Shown piece by piece: positions 10,691 to 19,396 of a stretch of 64,000 nucleotides of DNA (its first letter is position 1; every line of letters starts with the position of its first letter). The translations under genes and the position numbers were made by a program. This DNA comes from Pelotomaculum isophthalicicum JI (GTDB lineage: Bacteria; Bacillota; Desulfotomaculia; Desulfotomaculales; Pelotomaculaceae), in NCBI RefSeq assembly GCF_029478095.1, contig NZ_JAKOAV010000003.1, positions 62,001 to 126,000 of the forward strand, read 5' to 3'. Under the pieces are notes generated by a model. The model ran no database searches and was not told where the DNA came from. It saw only the letters and a list, made by a program, of their open reading frames with translations.

Positions 10691-11857
10691 ATGAAAAAAA
10701 TTGTTATTCTAGGTAGTACCGGGTCTATAGGCAGACAAACACTTGATGTCATCCGTAATATGCCCGGCAAGTTTAGAGTAGTGGGGTTGGCGGCAGGAAG
10801 GAACTGGCGGCTGCTTGCCAGTCAAGTCAGAGAGTTCCGGCCGGAAGTCGTTGTATTGGAAAGGGAACAAGAGCTCAAAAATCTACGAGATGAGCTTGCC
10901 TGTGACGAGACCCCGGATTTAGCCTGGGGAAGGTCCGGGCTGGAAAACCTGGCCATGCTGCCGCAAGCTGACATTGTCCTGGTTGCGGTTGCCGGTGCGC
11001 TTGGCATATACCCGACTATTGCCGCAATTAACGCCGGTAAGGATGTCGCGCTGGCAAACAAGGAAACATTGGTGGCTGCCGGACACCTGGTTATGGAGCT
11101 GGCCGCTAGAAAGAAATCGGCTCTGCTGCCGGTTGACAGCGAGCATTCGGCTATTTGGCAGTGCCTTAATGGGCTAGAGCAAAGGGCGGTTGAAAAAATT
11201 ATTCTAACTGCTTCGGGAGGACCGTTTCGAACTTTTAGTAAAGAGGAAATGGAAAATGTGACTGTTGATATGGCGCTTTTTCATCCAAACTGGCAAATGG
11301 GCAAAAAGATTACCATCGATTCAGCTACTATGATGAACAAAGGGCTTGAGATTATTGAAGCAAAATGGCTTTTTGGGGTAAGCTACGAACAAATAGAAGT
11401 TGTTATTCATCCGCAAAGCATCATTCATTCAGCAGTTGAGTTCTTGGACGGGTCAGTTATAGCCCAGATGGGTATGCCGGATATGCGGCTGCCGATACAG
11501 TATGCGCTGACCTACCCGGAGCGGCAGCCGGGTTGTTGTCCCAGGCTAAATTTAACTTGTTTGCAGGGGTTGACTTTTGAGAAGCCGGATACTGGGAGGT
11601 TTCCTTCGCTAAAACTTGCTTTTGAAGCCGGCAAAGCTGGTGGAACTATGCCTGCGGTGTTCAATGCCGCCAACGAGGTGGCAGTTGATTCTTTTTTGAA
11701 AGGAAGGATTTCTTTCACGACAATTCCCTTTATAGTAGCTGAAGTGATGGAAAAGCATTTGACGGTTAAGCAGCCTGAACTGGAGGAAATTATGGAGGCT
11801 GATAGTTGGGCCAGGGAAACCGGAGCTAATTTAATTGGAACCTTTGAGCATGCATAA
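10691..11857 (+). CDS. dxr: 1-deoxy-D-xylulose 5-phosphate reductoisomerase
   Basis: DXR converts DXP to MEP with NADPH, the committed step of the MEP isoprenoid pathway; ispG of the same pathway lies 1.2 kb downstream. The 388 residues show the NADPH motif GSTGSIG (8-14), the LANKETLV segment, the metal-binding VDSEHSAIWQ (D149, E151) and KKITIDSATMMNKGLE. ATG 10691 is preceded by GGAG at 10681-10684, so it is chosen over the TTG at 10679. The 176-nt space after it holds a structured element. Confidence 0.96.
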   Translation: MKKIVILGSTGSIGRQTLDVIRNMPGKFRVVGLAAGRNWRLLASQVREFRPEVVVLEREQELKNLRDELACDETPDLAWGRSGLENLAMLPQADIVLVAVAGALGIYPTIAAINAGKDVALANKETLVAAGHLVMELAARKKSALLPVDSEHSAIWQCLNGLEQRAVEKIILTASGGPFRTFSKEEMENVTVDMALFHPNWQMGKKITIDSATMMNKGLEIIEAKWLFGVSYEQIEVVIHPQSIIHSAVEFLDGSVIAQMGMPDMRLPIQYALTYPERQPGCCPRLNLTCLQGLTFEKPDTGRFPSLKLAFEAGKAGGTMPAVFNAANEVAVDSFLKGRISFTTIPFIVAEVMEKHLTVKQPELEEIMEADSWARETGANLIGTFEHA

Positions 11858-11879
11858 GCGGCGATTTTAAGGCCGATTT

Positions 11880-12022
11880 AAAGAGTGAGTGAGCCGAGGA
11901 TAGATGAGGGAATTGTCTAAGGCGCAAAGCGCCTAGTTTGACTGAACCCGAGGGCGAAAGAGCTCGAACGATTATGAGGGCCGGACAGGAACCACGTTGA
12001 ACGCTCAAAGGTCGTCCCTAAT
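11880..12022 (+). other. Structured intergenic element upstream of rseP, possible RNA or dispersed repeat
   Basis: The dxr-rseP gap is GC-rich and rich in short inverted repeats, including a perfect GGCGC-AAA-GCGCC hairpin near 11921-11933 set inside weaker GGG/CCC and GTC/GAC pairings, a GAGCTC dyad, and CGTT-GA-ACG. No convincing protein is encoded on either strand. It looks like a folded RNA or a dispersed repeat rather than spacer. I could not match it to a known RNA family, and no second copy is seen in this window. Confidence 0.4.
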
Positions 12023-12033
12023 GAATATACAGG

Positions 12034-13095
12034 GTGGTGTTTTTGTTGCTTACTTTTATCGCTTCTGTATTTGTATTCGGCATGCTGGTTATTTTCCACG
12101 AGTTAGGTCATTTTAGCATCGCCAAACTGGTTGGTATAAAGGTGCATGAATTCAGCCTGGGTTTTGGGCCGAAGCTGTTTGGCGTCCCCAAAGGGGAGAC
12201 TTCCTACAACATACGTGCTTTACCGTTGGGCGGTTTCGTGCGTATGGCCGGGATGGACCCGAACGAGGAAGATTTTGTTGATGATGAGCGCGGCTTTAAT
12301 AAAAAAACTGTGGGCCAGCGTGTCGCCGTTATCTTTGCCGGCCCGCTGATGAATTTTATACTGGCTGTGGTTTTATTGGCTTTTGTCTTTATGTTTCAAG
12401 GTTTACCCGTCGCAACAACCGAGATCAAGGAAGTCGTTCCCGGTTCCCCAGCTGAAAAAGCCGGTATTGTAGCAGGGGATAAAATTGTAGCTATCAATGG
12501 AGAACACTTGGAAGAATGGGAAAAACTTGTGGCCTGGATAAGTGAACACCCGGAAGAAAGAATCACCGTGACTATATCGCGGGGTGGTATTGAACAACAG
12601 TATGATATAAATACTTATAGAGATGAAAACGGCCAGGGGAAAATTGGCGTTGTGTCGGCATCCGGTTACCGCAGAATGGGCTTGATACCGTCTATAGCGC
12701 TGGGATTTGAATGGACCGGCAGGATTACTGTCACTATCCTCGACTTTATCGCTAAAATGATTTTCGGACAAGCGCCGGCGGAACTCGGCGGCCCGGTGCG
12801 GGTGGTCAATGAAATCGGTAAAGCTGCGCAGGTAGGTTTTTTCTTCCTTCTTCAGCTATCAGCCTTCTTAAGTATTAACCTGGGCTTATTTAACCTCTTT
12901 CCGATCCCGGCATTGGACGGCAGCCGGATTCTCTTTCTAGCCTGGGAAAAGGTAGGCGGCCGGCCGGTAGACCCGGTGAAAGAGAATTTCATTCACCTGG
13001 TGGGTCTCGGGCTGCTGCTGTTGTTGATGGTGATTATAACTTATAATGATATTCTCCAGTTATACGTATTTAACCAGGTGCCGGGGCAACAATGA
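12034..13095 (+). CDS. rseP: RseP/RasP site-2 intramembrane metalloprotease
   Basis: This membrane zinc protease cleaves transmembrane anti-sigma factors and signal peptide remnants. The 353-residue product has HELGH at 22-26 in the first membrane segment, a PDZ domain at about 115-190 (VVPGSPAEKAGIVAGDKI), and the third metal ligand in NLFPIPALDGSR near residue 290. The C-terminal segment is a membrane helix. The start is one of two adjacent GTG codons (12034 or 12037) with only a weak ribosome site, so the N-terminus may be a few residues shorter. The stop codon overlaps the ispG start. Confidence 0.93.
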   Translation: MVFLLLTFIASVFVFGMLVIFHELGHFSIAKLVGIKVHEFSLGFGPKLFGVPKGETSYNIRALPLGGFVRMAGMDPNEEDFVDDERGFNKKTVGQRVAVIFAGPLMNFILAVVLLAFVFMFQGLPVATTEIKEVVPGSPAEKAGIVAGDKIVAINGEHLEEWEKLVAWISEHPEERITVTISRGGIEQQYDINTYRDENGQGKIGVVSASGYRRMGLIPSIALGFEWTGRITVTILDFIAKMIFGQAPAELGGPVRVVNEIGKAAQVGFFFLLQLSAFLSINLGLFNLFPIPALDGSRILFLAWEKVGGRPVDPVKENFIHLVGLGLLLLLMVIITYNDILQLYVFNQVPGQQ

Positions 13096-14144
13096 TGAAG
13101 AGAAGACAGACAAAGCCTGTTTTTATCGGCAAGGTGCAGGTAGGCGGCGGGGCGCCGGTTAGTGTGCAGTCAATGACGAACACCGACACCAGGGATATTC
13201 CCGCCACCATTTCTCAGATTAATGAACTGGCTGCCGGAGGTTGCGAAATAATCCGGGTGGCTGTACCTGACCGGGAGGCTGCGGAAGCGTTGCCACTTAT
13301 TCTAAAAGGGATTAGTATACCGCTTATTGCCGATATTCACTTTGATTACAGGCTGGCGCTGGCAGCAATCAGGGCAGGTGTTGACGGACTCAGGATAAAC
13401 CCGGGTAATATCGGCGGACGTGAGAAAGTTAAGGAAGTGGCGGCGGCCGCCAGAGAACGTAATTTGCCAATCCGGATTGGGGTAAACGCCGGATCGCTGG
13501 AAAAAGAACTGCTTGAGCGGGACGGTGGAGTAACAGCGGCGGCAATGGTGGAAAGCGCCTTGAGACACATCAGAATGCTTGAAGATTTAAATTATACCAG
13601 TATTAAGGTGTCTTTAAAAGCCTCAGATATTCCTTTAATGCTGGATTCTTACCGCCTTCTGGCAGGTTTAACGGACTACCCTTTTCACATCGGAGTGACT
13701 GAGGCCGGCACCATCCGTTACGGGACAATCAAGTCCGCTGTCGGAATCGGCATATTATTGAACGAAGGAATCGGCGACACTATCAGAGTATCCTTAACCG
13801 GGGATCCACGCCACGAAGTAAGGGCCGGTTTTGATATCCTTAAATCGCTGGGTATCCGCAAAAAGGGTGTGGAGTTAATCTCCTGTCCCACTTGCGGACG
13901 CACACAAATCGAACTTATAAAGATCGCGGAGGAAGTGGAGGAAAAACTTCAATATCTGGACAAGCCGCTTAAAGTGGCAGTGATGGGCTGCGTGGTTAAC
14001 GGCCCGGGCGAGGCGAGGGAGGCTGATGTCGGCATTGCCGGCGGTAAAGGAGTGGGAATTATCTTTCGTAAAGGTAAAGTTATCAGGAAAGTAGTTGAAG
14101 AAAAGCTTGTCGAAGAATTGTTGAAAGAGGTAGAATTGCTGTAA
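13092..14144 (+). CDS. ispG: 4-hydroxy-3-methylbut-2-enyl diphosphate synthase
   Basis: IspG (GcpE) is the [4Fe-4S] enzyme that reduces MEcPP to HMBPP in the MEP pathway. Cluster ligands are C265 and C268 (SCPTCGR) and C300 (VMGCVVNGPGE), with E307 as the fourth ligand or catalytic residue. The N-terminal TIM-barrel part (VSVQSMTNTDTRD, ADIHFDYRLAL) is complete and the length (350) is normal. The ATG overlaps the rseP stop codon, so the two are translationally coupled. It is the last gene before repeat copy B. Confidence 0.96.
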   Translation: MMKRRQTKPVFIGKVQVGGGAPVSVQSMTNTDTRDIPATISQINELAAGGCEIIRVAVPDREAAEALPLILKGISIPLIADIHFDYRLALAAIRAGVDGLRINPGNIGGREKVKEVAAAARERNLPIRIGVNAGSLEKELLERDGGVTAAAMVESALRHIRMLEDLNYTSIKVSLKASDIPLMLDSYRLLAGLTDYPFHIGVTEAGTIRYGTIKSAVGIGILLNEGIGDTIRVSLTGDPRHEVRAGFDILKSLGIRKKGVELISCPTCGRTQIELIKIAEEVEEKLQYLDKPLKVAVMGCVVNGPGEAREADVGIAGGKGVGIIFRKGKVIRKVVEEKLVEELLKEVELL

Positions 14145-14150
14145 CTACAA

Positions 14151-14380
14151 AGTAGTCAGTAGTCAGTATTCAGAATGAGGGAACGGGCGAAAACATTTGA
14201 AGACTTACTGGTATGGCAGAAGGCGCACTTGTTCATGTTTGTGGTTCATTGTCTATATTCTTACGTAGATTTTTGAATGCGGTATATTTCCATTCATTAC
14301 TATTATTATCCATCTGATGATAAGACGAAGCTATATAGACATCTAACTACTGATTACTGATTACTGACTACTGACTACTT
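14151..14380 (+). repeat. Dispersed GGAGTCA-type element, copy B (long form)
   Basis: The left arm has AGTAGTCAGTAGTCAGTATTCAG and the right arm has ACTGATTACTGATTACTGACTACTGACTACT, which are complementary. Unlike the short copies, about 165 bp separate the arms and contain a relic ORF of the four-helix-bundle family. The element fills the ispG-proS gap and ends just before the proS ribosome site GGAGGAG. Confidence 0.85.
14175..14276 (+). pseudogene. Relic of a four-helix-bundle (S23/IVP family) gene
   Basis: From the conserved ATGAG of the repeat core, a 33-residue frame reads MRERAKTFEDLLVWQKAHLF and then MFVVHCLYSYVDF before a stop. The TFEDLxVWQKAHxLV pattern is the hallmark N-terminus of the small four-helix-bundle proteins also encoded in 23S rRNA intervening sequences (S23/IVP family, usually about 115-130 residues). 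In another frame, FLNAVYF shortly after the stop might derive from the family C-terminus. So this looks like an internal deletion joining the two ends of such a gene. It is not expected to make a working protein. Confidence 0.7.
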
Positions 14381-14396
14381 GAATTGGAGGAGTTTT

Positions 14397-16109
14397 ATGC
14401 GAACGACAGAGTTATTTGCGCCTACATTAAGAGAAGTGCCTGCGGAAGCGGAAATAGTCAGCCACCAGCTATTATTGCGGGCCGGTTTTATCCGCCGGGA
14501 AGCGGCAGGCGTATACACTTACCTGCCTCTGGCCTTACGTGTGTTAAAAAAGATTAATCAGATAATCCGGGAGGAAATGGACCGCCATGGCGGGCAGGAA
14601 CTGCAAATGCCGATTATCCAGTCTGCTGAATTGTGGCAGGAGTCAGGCCGCTGGGACGTGTACGGACCCGAACTTTTCCGTTTAAAAGACCGGCATGACC
14701 GGGATTTTGCCTTGGGGCCTACACATGAGGAGATAATTACCGCGCTGGTGCGGAGTGAAGTAAACTCATACAAGCAACTCCCGCTTTTACTATACCAGAT
14801 TCAAAATAAATACCGGGATGAGCGGCGGCCGCGTTTCGGCTTGTTGCGCGGCCGGGAGTTTATCATGAAAGATCTTTATTCATTCGACCGGGATGAGCAA
14901 GGCTTGCAATTAAGCTATCAAAAAATGCACGACGCTTACACCCAGGTATTCCGGAGATGCGGGCTGCGCTTCCGGCCTGTGGAAGCTGACTCCGGAGCAA
15001 TTGGAGGCAGTGATACCCATGAGTTTATGGTACTGGCTGATTCCGGGGAAGCTACCATACTGTTCTGTGAGAAGGAATCATGCGGGTACGCCGCCAACGT
15101 GGAGAAGGCTGCGTTAACGAATGTGCTCACAAAAACAGGCGAGGACCTGAAACAACTTGCCGAGGTGTCGACTCCCGGCGCTCATACGGTGGAAGAGGTC
15201 GCAAACTTTTTGCATGTGTCGCCGCAAAAGATAATAAAAACCCTGCTTTATGAGACGGAAGAGGAAGTTGTCGCGGCGCTGGTCAGAGGTGACCGGGATG
15301 TCAATGAAATTAAGTTGTCAAACGCTTTGCATTGCTTGCATTTGAAGCTGGCCGGGGCGGGCACGGTACAGGACATTACCGGAGCGCGCGTTGGATTTGC
15401 CGGGCCGGTTAACCTCAAAAGTGTAAGAATAATTGCGGATTTGGAAATCTCCGCATTAGTCAACGCTGTTTCCGGGGCAAATAAGGATGACACTCATTTA
15501 ATTAATGTTAACCCGGTTCGTGATTTTACTATTGATATCATTGCTGATATCAGGATGGTGCAGGCTGGTGAGCCTTGTCCCCGGTGCGGTTCGACGCTGA
15601 AAGAGGCAAAGGGGATTGAAGTTGGCCAGATTTTTAAACTGGGGGATAAGTACAGCAAAGTTTTAGGAGCCACTTATCTTGACGAGAGCGGCCAAAAAAA
15701 GACAATTATAATGGGTTGCTACGGTATTGGCGTTAGCAGGACGATGGCTGCCGCTATAGAGCAGAACCATGACCAAGACGGGATTATCTGGCCGGTTGCC
15801 ATAGCGCCGTATCATGTTGTTGTCGTGCCGGTAAGCGTCAAGGATGAGAACCAGGCGGCCATGGCGGAAAAAGTTTATCACCGGCTGGTTGAAGCAGGTA
15901 TAGAAACAGTAATTGATGACCGGCCTGAACGTGCCGGGGTCAAGTTTAAGGACGCTGATCTGATTGGTTGCCCCTTGCGGATTACCGTCGGAGCGAAAGC
16001 GGTAGCGAATGAGCAAGTTGAAGTACGGGTGCGTAAAACCGGTGAAACGATTATGGTACCTGTCGATAGGGTGGAAAGTTTTGTTTTAGATCAGTTGGGA
16101 AAATTGTAA
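14397..16109 (+). CDS. proS: Prolyl-tRNA synthetase
   Basis: This is a bacterial-type ProRS of 570 residues. It charges tRNA-Pro and edits mischarged alanine. The class II motifs are visible: motif 1 near [16 protein letters not shown], motif 2 as [21 protein letters not shown]-like, and motif 3 as [13 protein letters not shown]. The editing insertion (YbaK-like) lies between about 225 and 385, and a C-terminal anticodon-binding domain follows. ATG 14397 has GGAGGAG 7-12 nt upstream and is chosen over TTG 14379, which lies in the repeat. No T-box leader was seen upstream; repeat copy B occupies that space. Confidence 0.95.
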   Translation: MRTTELFAPTLREVPAEAEIVSHQLLLRAGFIRREAAGVYTYLPLALRVLKKINQIIREEMDRHGGQELQMPIIQSAELWQESGRWDVYGPELFRLKDRHDRDFALGPTHEEIITALVRSEVNSYKQLPLLLYQIQNKYRDERRPRFGLLRGREFIMKDLYSFDRDEQGLQLSYQKMHDAYTQVFRRCGLRFRPVEADSGAIGGSDTHEFMVLADSGEATILFCEKESCGYAANVEKAALTNVLTKTGEDLKQLAEVSTPGAHTVEEVANFLHVSPQKIIKTLLYETEEEVVAALVRGDRDVNEIKLSNALHCLHLKLAGAGTVQDITGARVGFAGPVNLKSVRIIADLEISALVNAVSGANKDDTHLINVNPVRDFTIDIIADIRMVQAGEPCPRCGSTLKEAKGIEVGQIFKLGDKYSKVLGATYLDESGQKKTIIMGCYGIGVSRTMAAAIEQNHDQDGIIWPVAIAPYHVVVVPVSVKDENQAAMAEKVYHRLVEAGIETVIDDRPERAGVKFKDADLIGCPLRITVGAKAVANEQVEVRVRKTGETIMVPVDRVESFVLDQLGKL

Positions 16110-16110
16110 T

Positions 16111-17262
16111 ATGTTAAATAAAATACTGATTTTGTCGGTTACAGTTGGTAACGGGCACATGCGGGCGGCTGAAGCTATTAAGAAAGCAGCCGGTAATCTT
16201 TATCCGGAGATAGAGGTATCCATTCTGGATACCTTCCGCTATGCCAGCCCTTTTTTGGAAAAAGTAATCTTGGGCACTTATATGGAAATTCTAAAAATGA
16301 GTCCGGTTATATACGGTTACTTGTACCGCCAAGCAGAGAAAGGACAGCCTTTATCAGGACGCGGCAAGCTTGAATTCAACCGGATATTAAACCTCCTGGT
16401 AGCGCCCAGACTTGTCAAATATATCAAAGATTTTCAACCGGAAGTTATAGTTTGCACACATCCTTTTCCGGTGGGGATCATGTCTTACATGAAAAAGAAA
16501 GGTATATTTAAGGGGCCTGTTTTTGCGACTATTACTGATTTTACCATACATTCTTTTTGGATATTCCCGGGAGTGGATTATTACCTGATTGGCGCTGAGC
16601 AACTACAGCCTGAATGTGCGGCGTTCGGGATTAAACCGGATAATGCGCGGGCTACCGGGATACCGATAGATCCCGCCTTTGAAAGGCGATATGACAAGAA
16701 AGAAGTAAGAAAAAAGCTTGGGTTGAATCCTGAGCTGCCGGCAATATTAATTACAGGCGGCGGGCTGGGAATGGGACACCTGGAATCTACAGTGAAAGAA
16801 CTGGGAGAGTCTATTGGTGATTGCCAGTTGATGGTTGTTGCCGGTACGAATGCTTCGCTTAGGGATAGACTGCTAAATATCGCACCTGATCTATCCTGTG
16901 CGGTAAAGATTTACGGTTACGTCAACAACATCCACGAGTTAATGGCGGCAGCGGATTTGCTGATTGGCAAGCCGGGTGGTTTGTCTTGCGCGGAAGCCAT
17001 GGCGATAGGCCTGCCTGTATTTATTATCGATCCGCTGCCGGGACAGGAAGAGAGAAACGCGCAATTCCTGGCAGGGGCGGGGGCAGGAGTGAGAGTCGAC
17101 GAACGGAATATGGCCGGACAGGTTAAAGCGTACCTGACAGATTCCGGCCGTTTAGGTCTAATGACCCGGGCCGCCGCAGCACTGGGTAAACCTAAATCGG
17201 CTAGAAACGCTGTCCTTATTATGGAGAAAGCTGTTGCGGGTGTGAGCAGCCTAACAAGATAG
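16111..17262 (+). CDS. UgtP/MGDG synthase-like glycosyltransferase (family GT28)
   Basis: The 383-residue product resembles the processive diacylglycerol glucosyltransferase/monogalactosyldiacylglycerol synthase family. The N-terminus has the SVTVGNGHMRAAEAIKK pattern (usual form GxGHxxAA), the middle has the HPFPVG and ATITDFTIHSFW acceptor region, and the C-terminal Rossmann half carries GGGLGMGHLE and the GKPGGLSCAEAMAIGLPV sugar-nucleotide loop. It likely glycosylates a membrane diacylglycerol, but acceptor and sugar cannot be read from sequence. It begins 1 nt after the proS stop and sits before rimP, where no such gene is usual; it may have moved in. Confidence 0.8.
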   Translation: MLNKILILSVTVGNGHMRAAEAIKKAAGNLYPEIEVSILDTFRYASPFLEKVILGTYMEILKMSPVIYGYLYRQAEKGQPLSGRGKLEFNRILNLLVAPRLVKYIKDFQPEVIVCTHPFPVGIMSYMKKKGIFKGPVFATITDFTIHSFWIFPGVDYYLIGAEQLQPECAAFGIKPDNARATGIPIDPAFERRYDKKEVRKKLGLNPELPAILITGGGLGMGHLESTVKELGESIGDCQLMVVAGTNASLRDRLLNIAPDLSCAVKIYGYVNNIHELMAAADLLIGKPGGLSCAEAMAIGLPVFIIDPLPGQEERNAQFLAGAGAGVRVDERNMAGQVKAYLTDSGRLGLMTRAAAALGKPKSARNAVLIMEKAVAGVSSLTR

Positions 17263-17265
17263 CTC

Positions 17266-17294
17266 TTGTCAACATATGTCTTTTATGATATAGT
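17266..17294 (+). promoter_or_regulatory. Promoter of the rimP-nusA operon
   Basis: TTGTCA (17266-17271), a 17-nt spacer and TATAGT (17289-17294) give a good sigma-A promoter just after the upstream gene stops. It would drive rimP-nusA-rnpM-infB and downstream genes. Confidence 0.7.
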
Positions 17295-17335
17295 AATTAG
17301 TAGTTCGTCAGGAACACATGGATTTCGGTCTTTTC

Positions 17336-17366
17336 AAAGAGTGGGTAATTCCCACTCTTTCGTCTT
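17336..17366 (+). promoter_or_regulatory. rimP (ylxS) leader hairpin / attenuator
   Basis: A perfect 10-bp stem, AAAGAGTGGG (17336-17345) with CCCACTCTTT (17351-17360), encloses a TAATT loop and is followed by a short pyrimidine tract. A GUGGG...CCCAC hairpin in front of rimP/ylxS recurs in Firmicutes. It sits between the promoter and the ribosome site, the right place for attenuation, possibly with NusA feedback; that role is inferred. Confidence 0.65.
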
Positions 17367-17400
17367 ATCAAGCAACAGTGATAATTTAGGAGGGTTTCTG

Positions 17401-17862
17401 GTGGCAAGTCATCAAGTTGTGAAACTGGTCCAGCAGATAGCTTTACCAATAGTACAGGAAGCTGGTATAGAACTTGTGGATGTCGAGTTTTTAAAAGAAG
17501 GCGGACGTTGGTACCTGCGAATTTTTATCGATAAACCTGACGGTATCAGCCACGAGGATTGTCGTTTTGTTTCCGAGAGAATCGACAGATTGCTTGATGA
17601 AAAAGTACCGATATCACATTCCTATTCGTTGGAGGTATCTTCACCCGGCATTGAAAGGCCAATAAAGAAATTAGAGGATTATAGCCGGTTTAAGGAGAGA
17701 TCTGCTGTTGTTACCACTTTTGTTCCTATTAACGGCCGGAAGAAATTTAGCGGTCGCCTAATGGGAACACGCATGGGTAATGTAGTGATTGACATAGATG
17801 GCACGGAATTATGTATTCCTTTGGAACAGATTGCATCAGCGCGGCTGGCTGGGGAACTTTAA
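17401..17862 (+). CDS. rimP: Ribosome maturation factor RimP
   Basis: RimP helps assemble the 30S subunit. The product has 153 residues when started at GTG 17401, which lies behind TAGGAGGGT; the longer open frame upstream runs through the promoter and leader hairpin and is not credible. Family features include GIELVDVEFLKEGGRWYLRIFID, the VSERIDRLLDE helix, and EVSSPGIERPI. The C-terminal SH3-like domain ends with a LIPLEQIASARL-like strand. First gene of the conserved rimP-nusA-rnpM-infB operon. Confidence 0.94.
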   Translation: MASHQVVKLVQQIALPIVQEAGIELVDVEFLKEGGRWYLRIFIDKPDGISHEDCRFVSERIDRLLDEKVPISHSYSLEVSSPGIERPIKKLEDYSRFKERSAVVTTFVPINGRKKFSGRLMGTRMGNVVIDIDGTELCIPLEQIASARLAGEL

Positions 17863-17883
17863 TTGGGCGGGGGAGGAAGTAGG

Positions 17884-18966
17884 ATGAATATAGAATTCTT
17901 GGAGGCCTTAAAAGATTTGGAAAAGGAGAAGGGCATAGCTGTAGATGTCTTACTGGATGCTATTGAAGCGGCTTTGCTTTCTGCCTATAAGCGGAATTTT
18001 GGGTCTCTGCAAAATGCCAGGGTCCATATTGAGCGTGAGACCGGGGATTTTAAAGTTTATACCCAACGATCGGTAATGGAGTTTGTGGAAGATCCGCGTC
18101 TGGAGATTGATCTGGATGAAGCGAAAAAAATAAACCCAAATTATCAAGTGGGCGATATTGTAGAAACAGAAGTTACCCCAAGAAATTTTGGCCGTATTGC
18201 CGCGCAAACAGCGAAACAGGTAGTTGTACAGCGGATTCGCGAGGCGGAAAGAAATATTGTTTTTGAGGAGTTCGTAAATCGCGAGGGAGAAATAGTCACC
18301 GGTACAGTTCAGCGTTTTGAACAAAAAAATGTACTGATCGAACTGGGTAAGACGGAAGCTATCTTAATGCCTTCAGAGCAGATGCCTGGTGAGGATTATC
18401 GTCATGGCGAAAGAATCAAGGTGTACATTGTTGAAGTTAGAAAAACAACCAAAGGGCCCCAAATCATGGTTTCACGTACCCACCCGGGTTTATTGAAGCG
18501 CCTTTTCGAATTGGAGGTTCCCGAATTGCAGGAAGGTGTCGTGGAACTAAAGGCGATTGCGCGGGAAGCGGGAGCCCGCTCAAAGATAGCCGTATATTCA
18601 AGAGATGAGAATGTCGACCCGGTGGGGGCTTGTGTTGGTCCAAAAGGAATGAGAGTACAGAACATTGTCAATGAACTGAATGGTGAGAAGGTTGATATTA
18701 TAAAATGGAATCCGGACCCGTCAAAGTTTGTTGCCAGTTCCTTGAGTCCGGCAAAAGTCATGGCTGTTGAAGTTTGGGATGAGGAGAAAATTGCTAGGGT
18801 AATTGTGCCGGATTATCAATTATCCCTGGCGATAGGCAAAGAAGGACAGAATGCGCGTCTGGCCGCAAAACTAACCAGTTGGAAGATAGATATTAAGAGC
18901 GAGTCGCAAATGCAGGAAATATATTCAGAAGAATGCGGTGAAGTTTACGATAGTCTGGATGAATAG
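17884..18966 (+). CDS. nusA: Transcription termination/antitermination factor NusA
   Basis: NusA binds RNA polymerase and nascent RNA to modulate pausing, termination and antitermination. The 360-residue product has the N-terminal RNAP-binding domain (about 1-130), an S1 domain (about 131-200, GEIVTGTVQRF) and two KH domains; the KH region shows DPVGACVGPKGMRVQNIVNELNGEKVD-like sequence near 240 and the AIGKEGQNARLAAKLTSW segment near 320. There is no C-terminal acidic repeat extension, as is usual in Firmicutes. ATG 17884 follows GGGGGAGG. Confidence 0.96.
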   Translation: MNIEFLEALKDLEKEKGIAVDVLLDAIEAALLSAYKRNFGSLQNARVHIERETGDFKVYTQRSVMEFVEDPRLEIDLDEAKKINPNYQVGDIVETEVTPRNFGRIAAQTAKQVVVQRIREAERNIVFEEFVNREGEIVTGTVQRFEQKNVLIELGKTEAILMPSEQMPGEDYRHGERIKVYIVEVRKTTKGPQIMVSRTHPGLLKRLFELEVPELQEGVVELKAIAREAGARSKIAVYSRDENVDPVGACVGPKGMRVQNIVNELNGEKVDIIKWNPDPSKFVASSLSPAKVMAVEVWDEEKIARVIVPDYQLSLAIGKEGQNARLAAKLTSWKIDIKSESQMQEIYSEECGEVYDSLDE

Positions 18967-18989
18967 CATAAATAGGGGGTAGGTGTCCG

Positions 18990-19268
18990 GTGCCTAAGGT
19001 TAAAAGGATACCCCAGCGGATGTGTGTTGGTTGCCAGGAGATGAAGCCCAAAAGACAGTTGATCCGATTAGTGCGCACGCCAGATGAAACAATTGAGATT
19101 GACCTCACTGGAAAACGATCCGGACGCGGCGCATATATCTGTCCTGGTGAAGATTGTTTAAAAAGAGCCATAAAGGGGAAAAAACTTGAAAGGGCTCTCA
19201 AAAGTCCAATATCCTCCGAAGTTTTTGATGCTCTGGAAAAGGAATTAATAAAAGTTAGCGGTCGTTGA
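18990..19268 (+). CDS. rnpM: RnpM/YlxR RNA-binding protein
   Basis: This 92-residue YlxR-family protein has the conserved RMCVGCQEMKPKRQLIRLVR segment and the GRGAYICPGEDCLKRA segment. The family member in Bacillus has been reported to bind RNase P RNA and modulate its activity. The start is a GTG behind GGGGGTAGGTG. The usual next gene, the L7Ae-like ylxQ, is absent: only 128 nt separate this stop from infB, and no frame there encodes it. Confidence 0.9.
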   Translation: MPKVKRIPQRMCVGCQEMKPKRQLIRLVRTPDETIEIDLTGKRSGRGAYICPGEDCLKRAIKGKKLERALKSPISSEVFDALEKELIKVSGR

Positions 19269-19396
19269 GAGTAATTATTGTTGCTCGAAAATGGAAACGG
19301 GACGGTTTTACGGAAATATATCTGCCGCAATAATACTTGAAACACTTGAAAGGGGAGATGTACTCAGTACAAGGTATATATCATGGAGGTGATTAT

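Noticed and set aside
11826-12008. A 60-codon - strand frame in the dxr-rseP gap
   Set aside because: No ribosome site; it is the translation of a structured GC-rich element and runs into dxr.
14280-14396. A T-box leader for proS
   Set aside because: No specifier loop or TGGNACCGCG box; the sequence is explained by the right part of repeat copy B.
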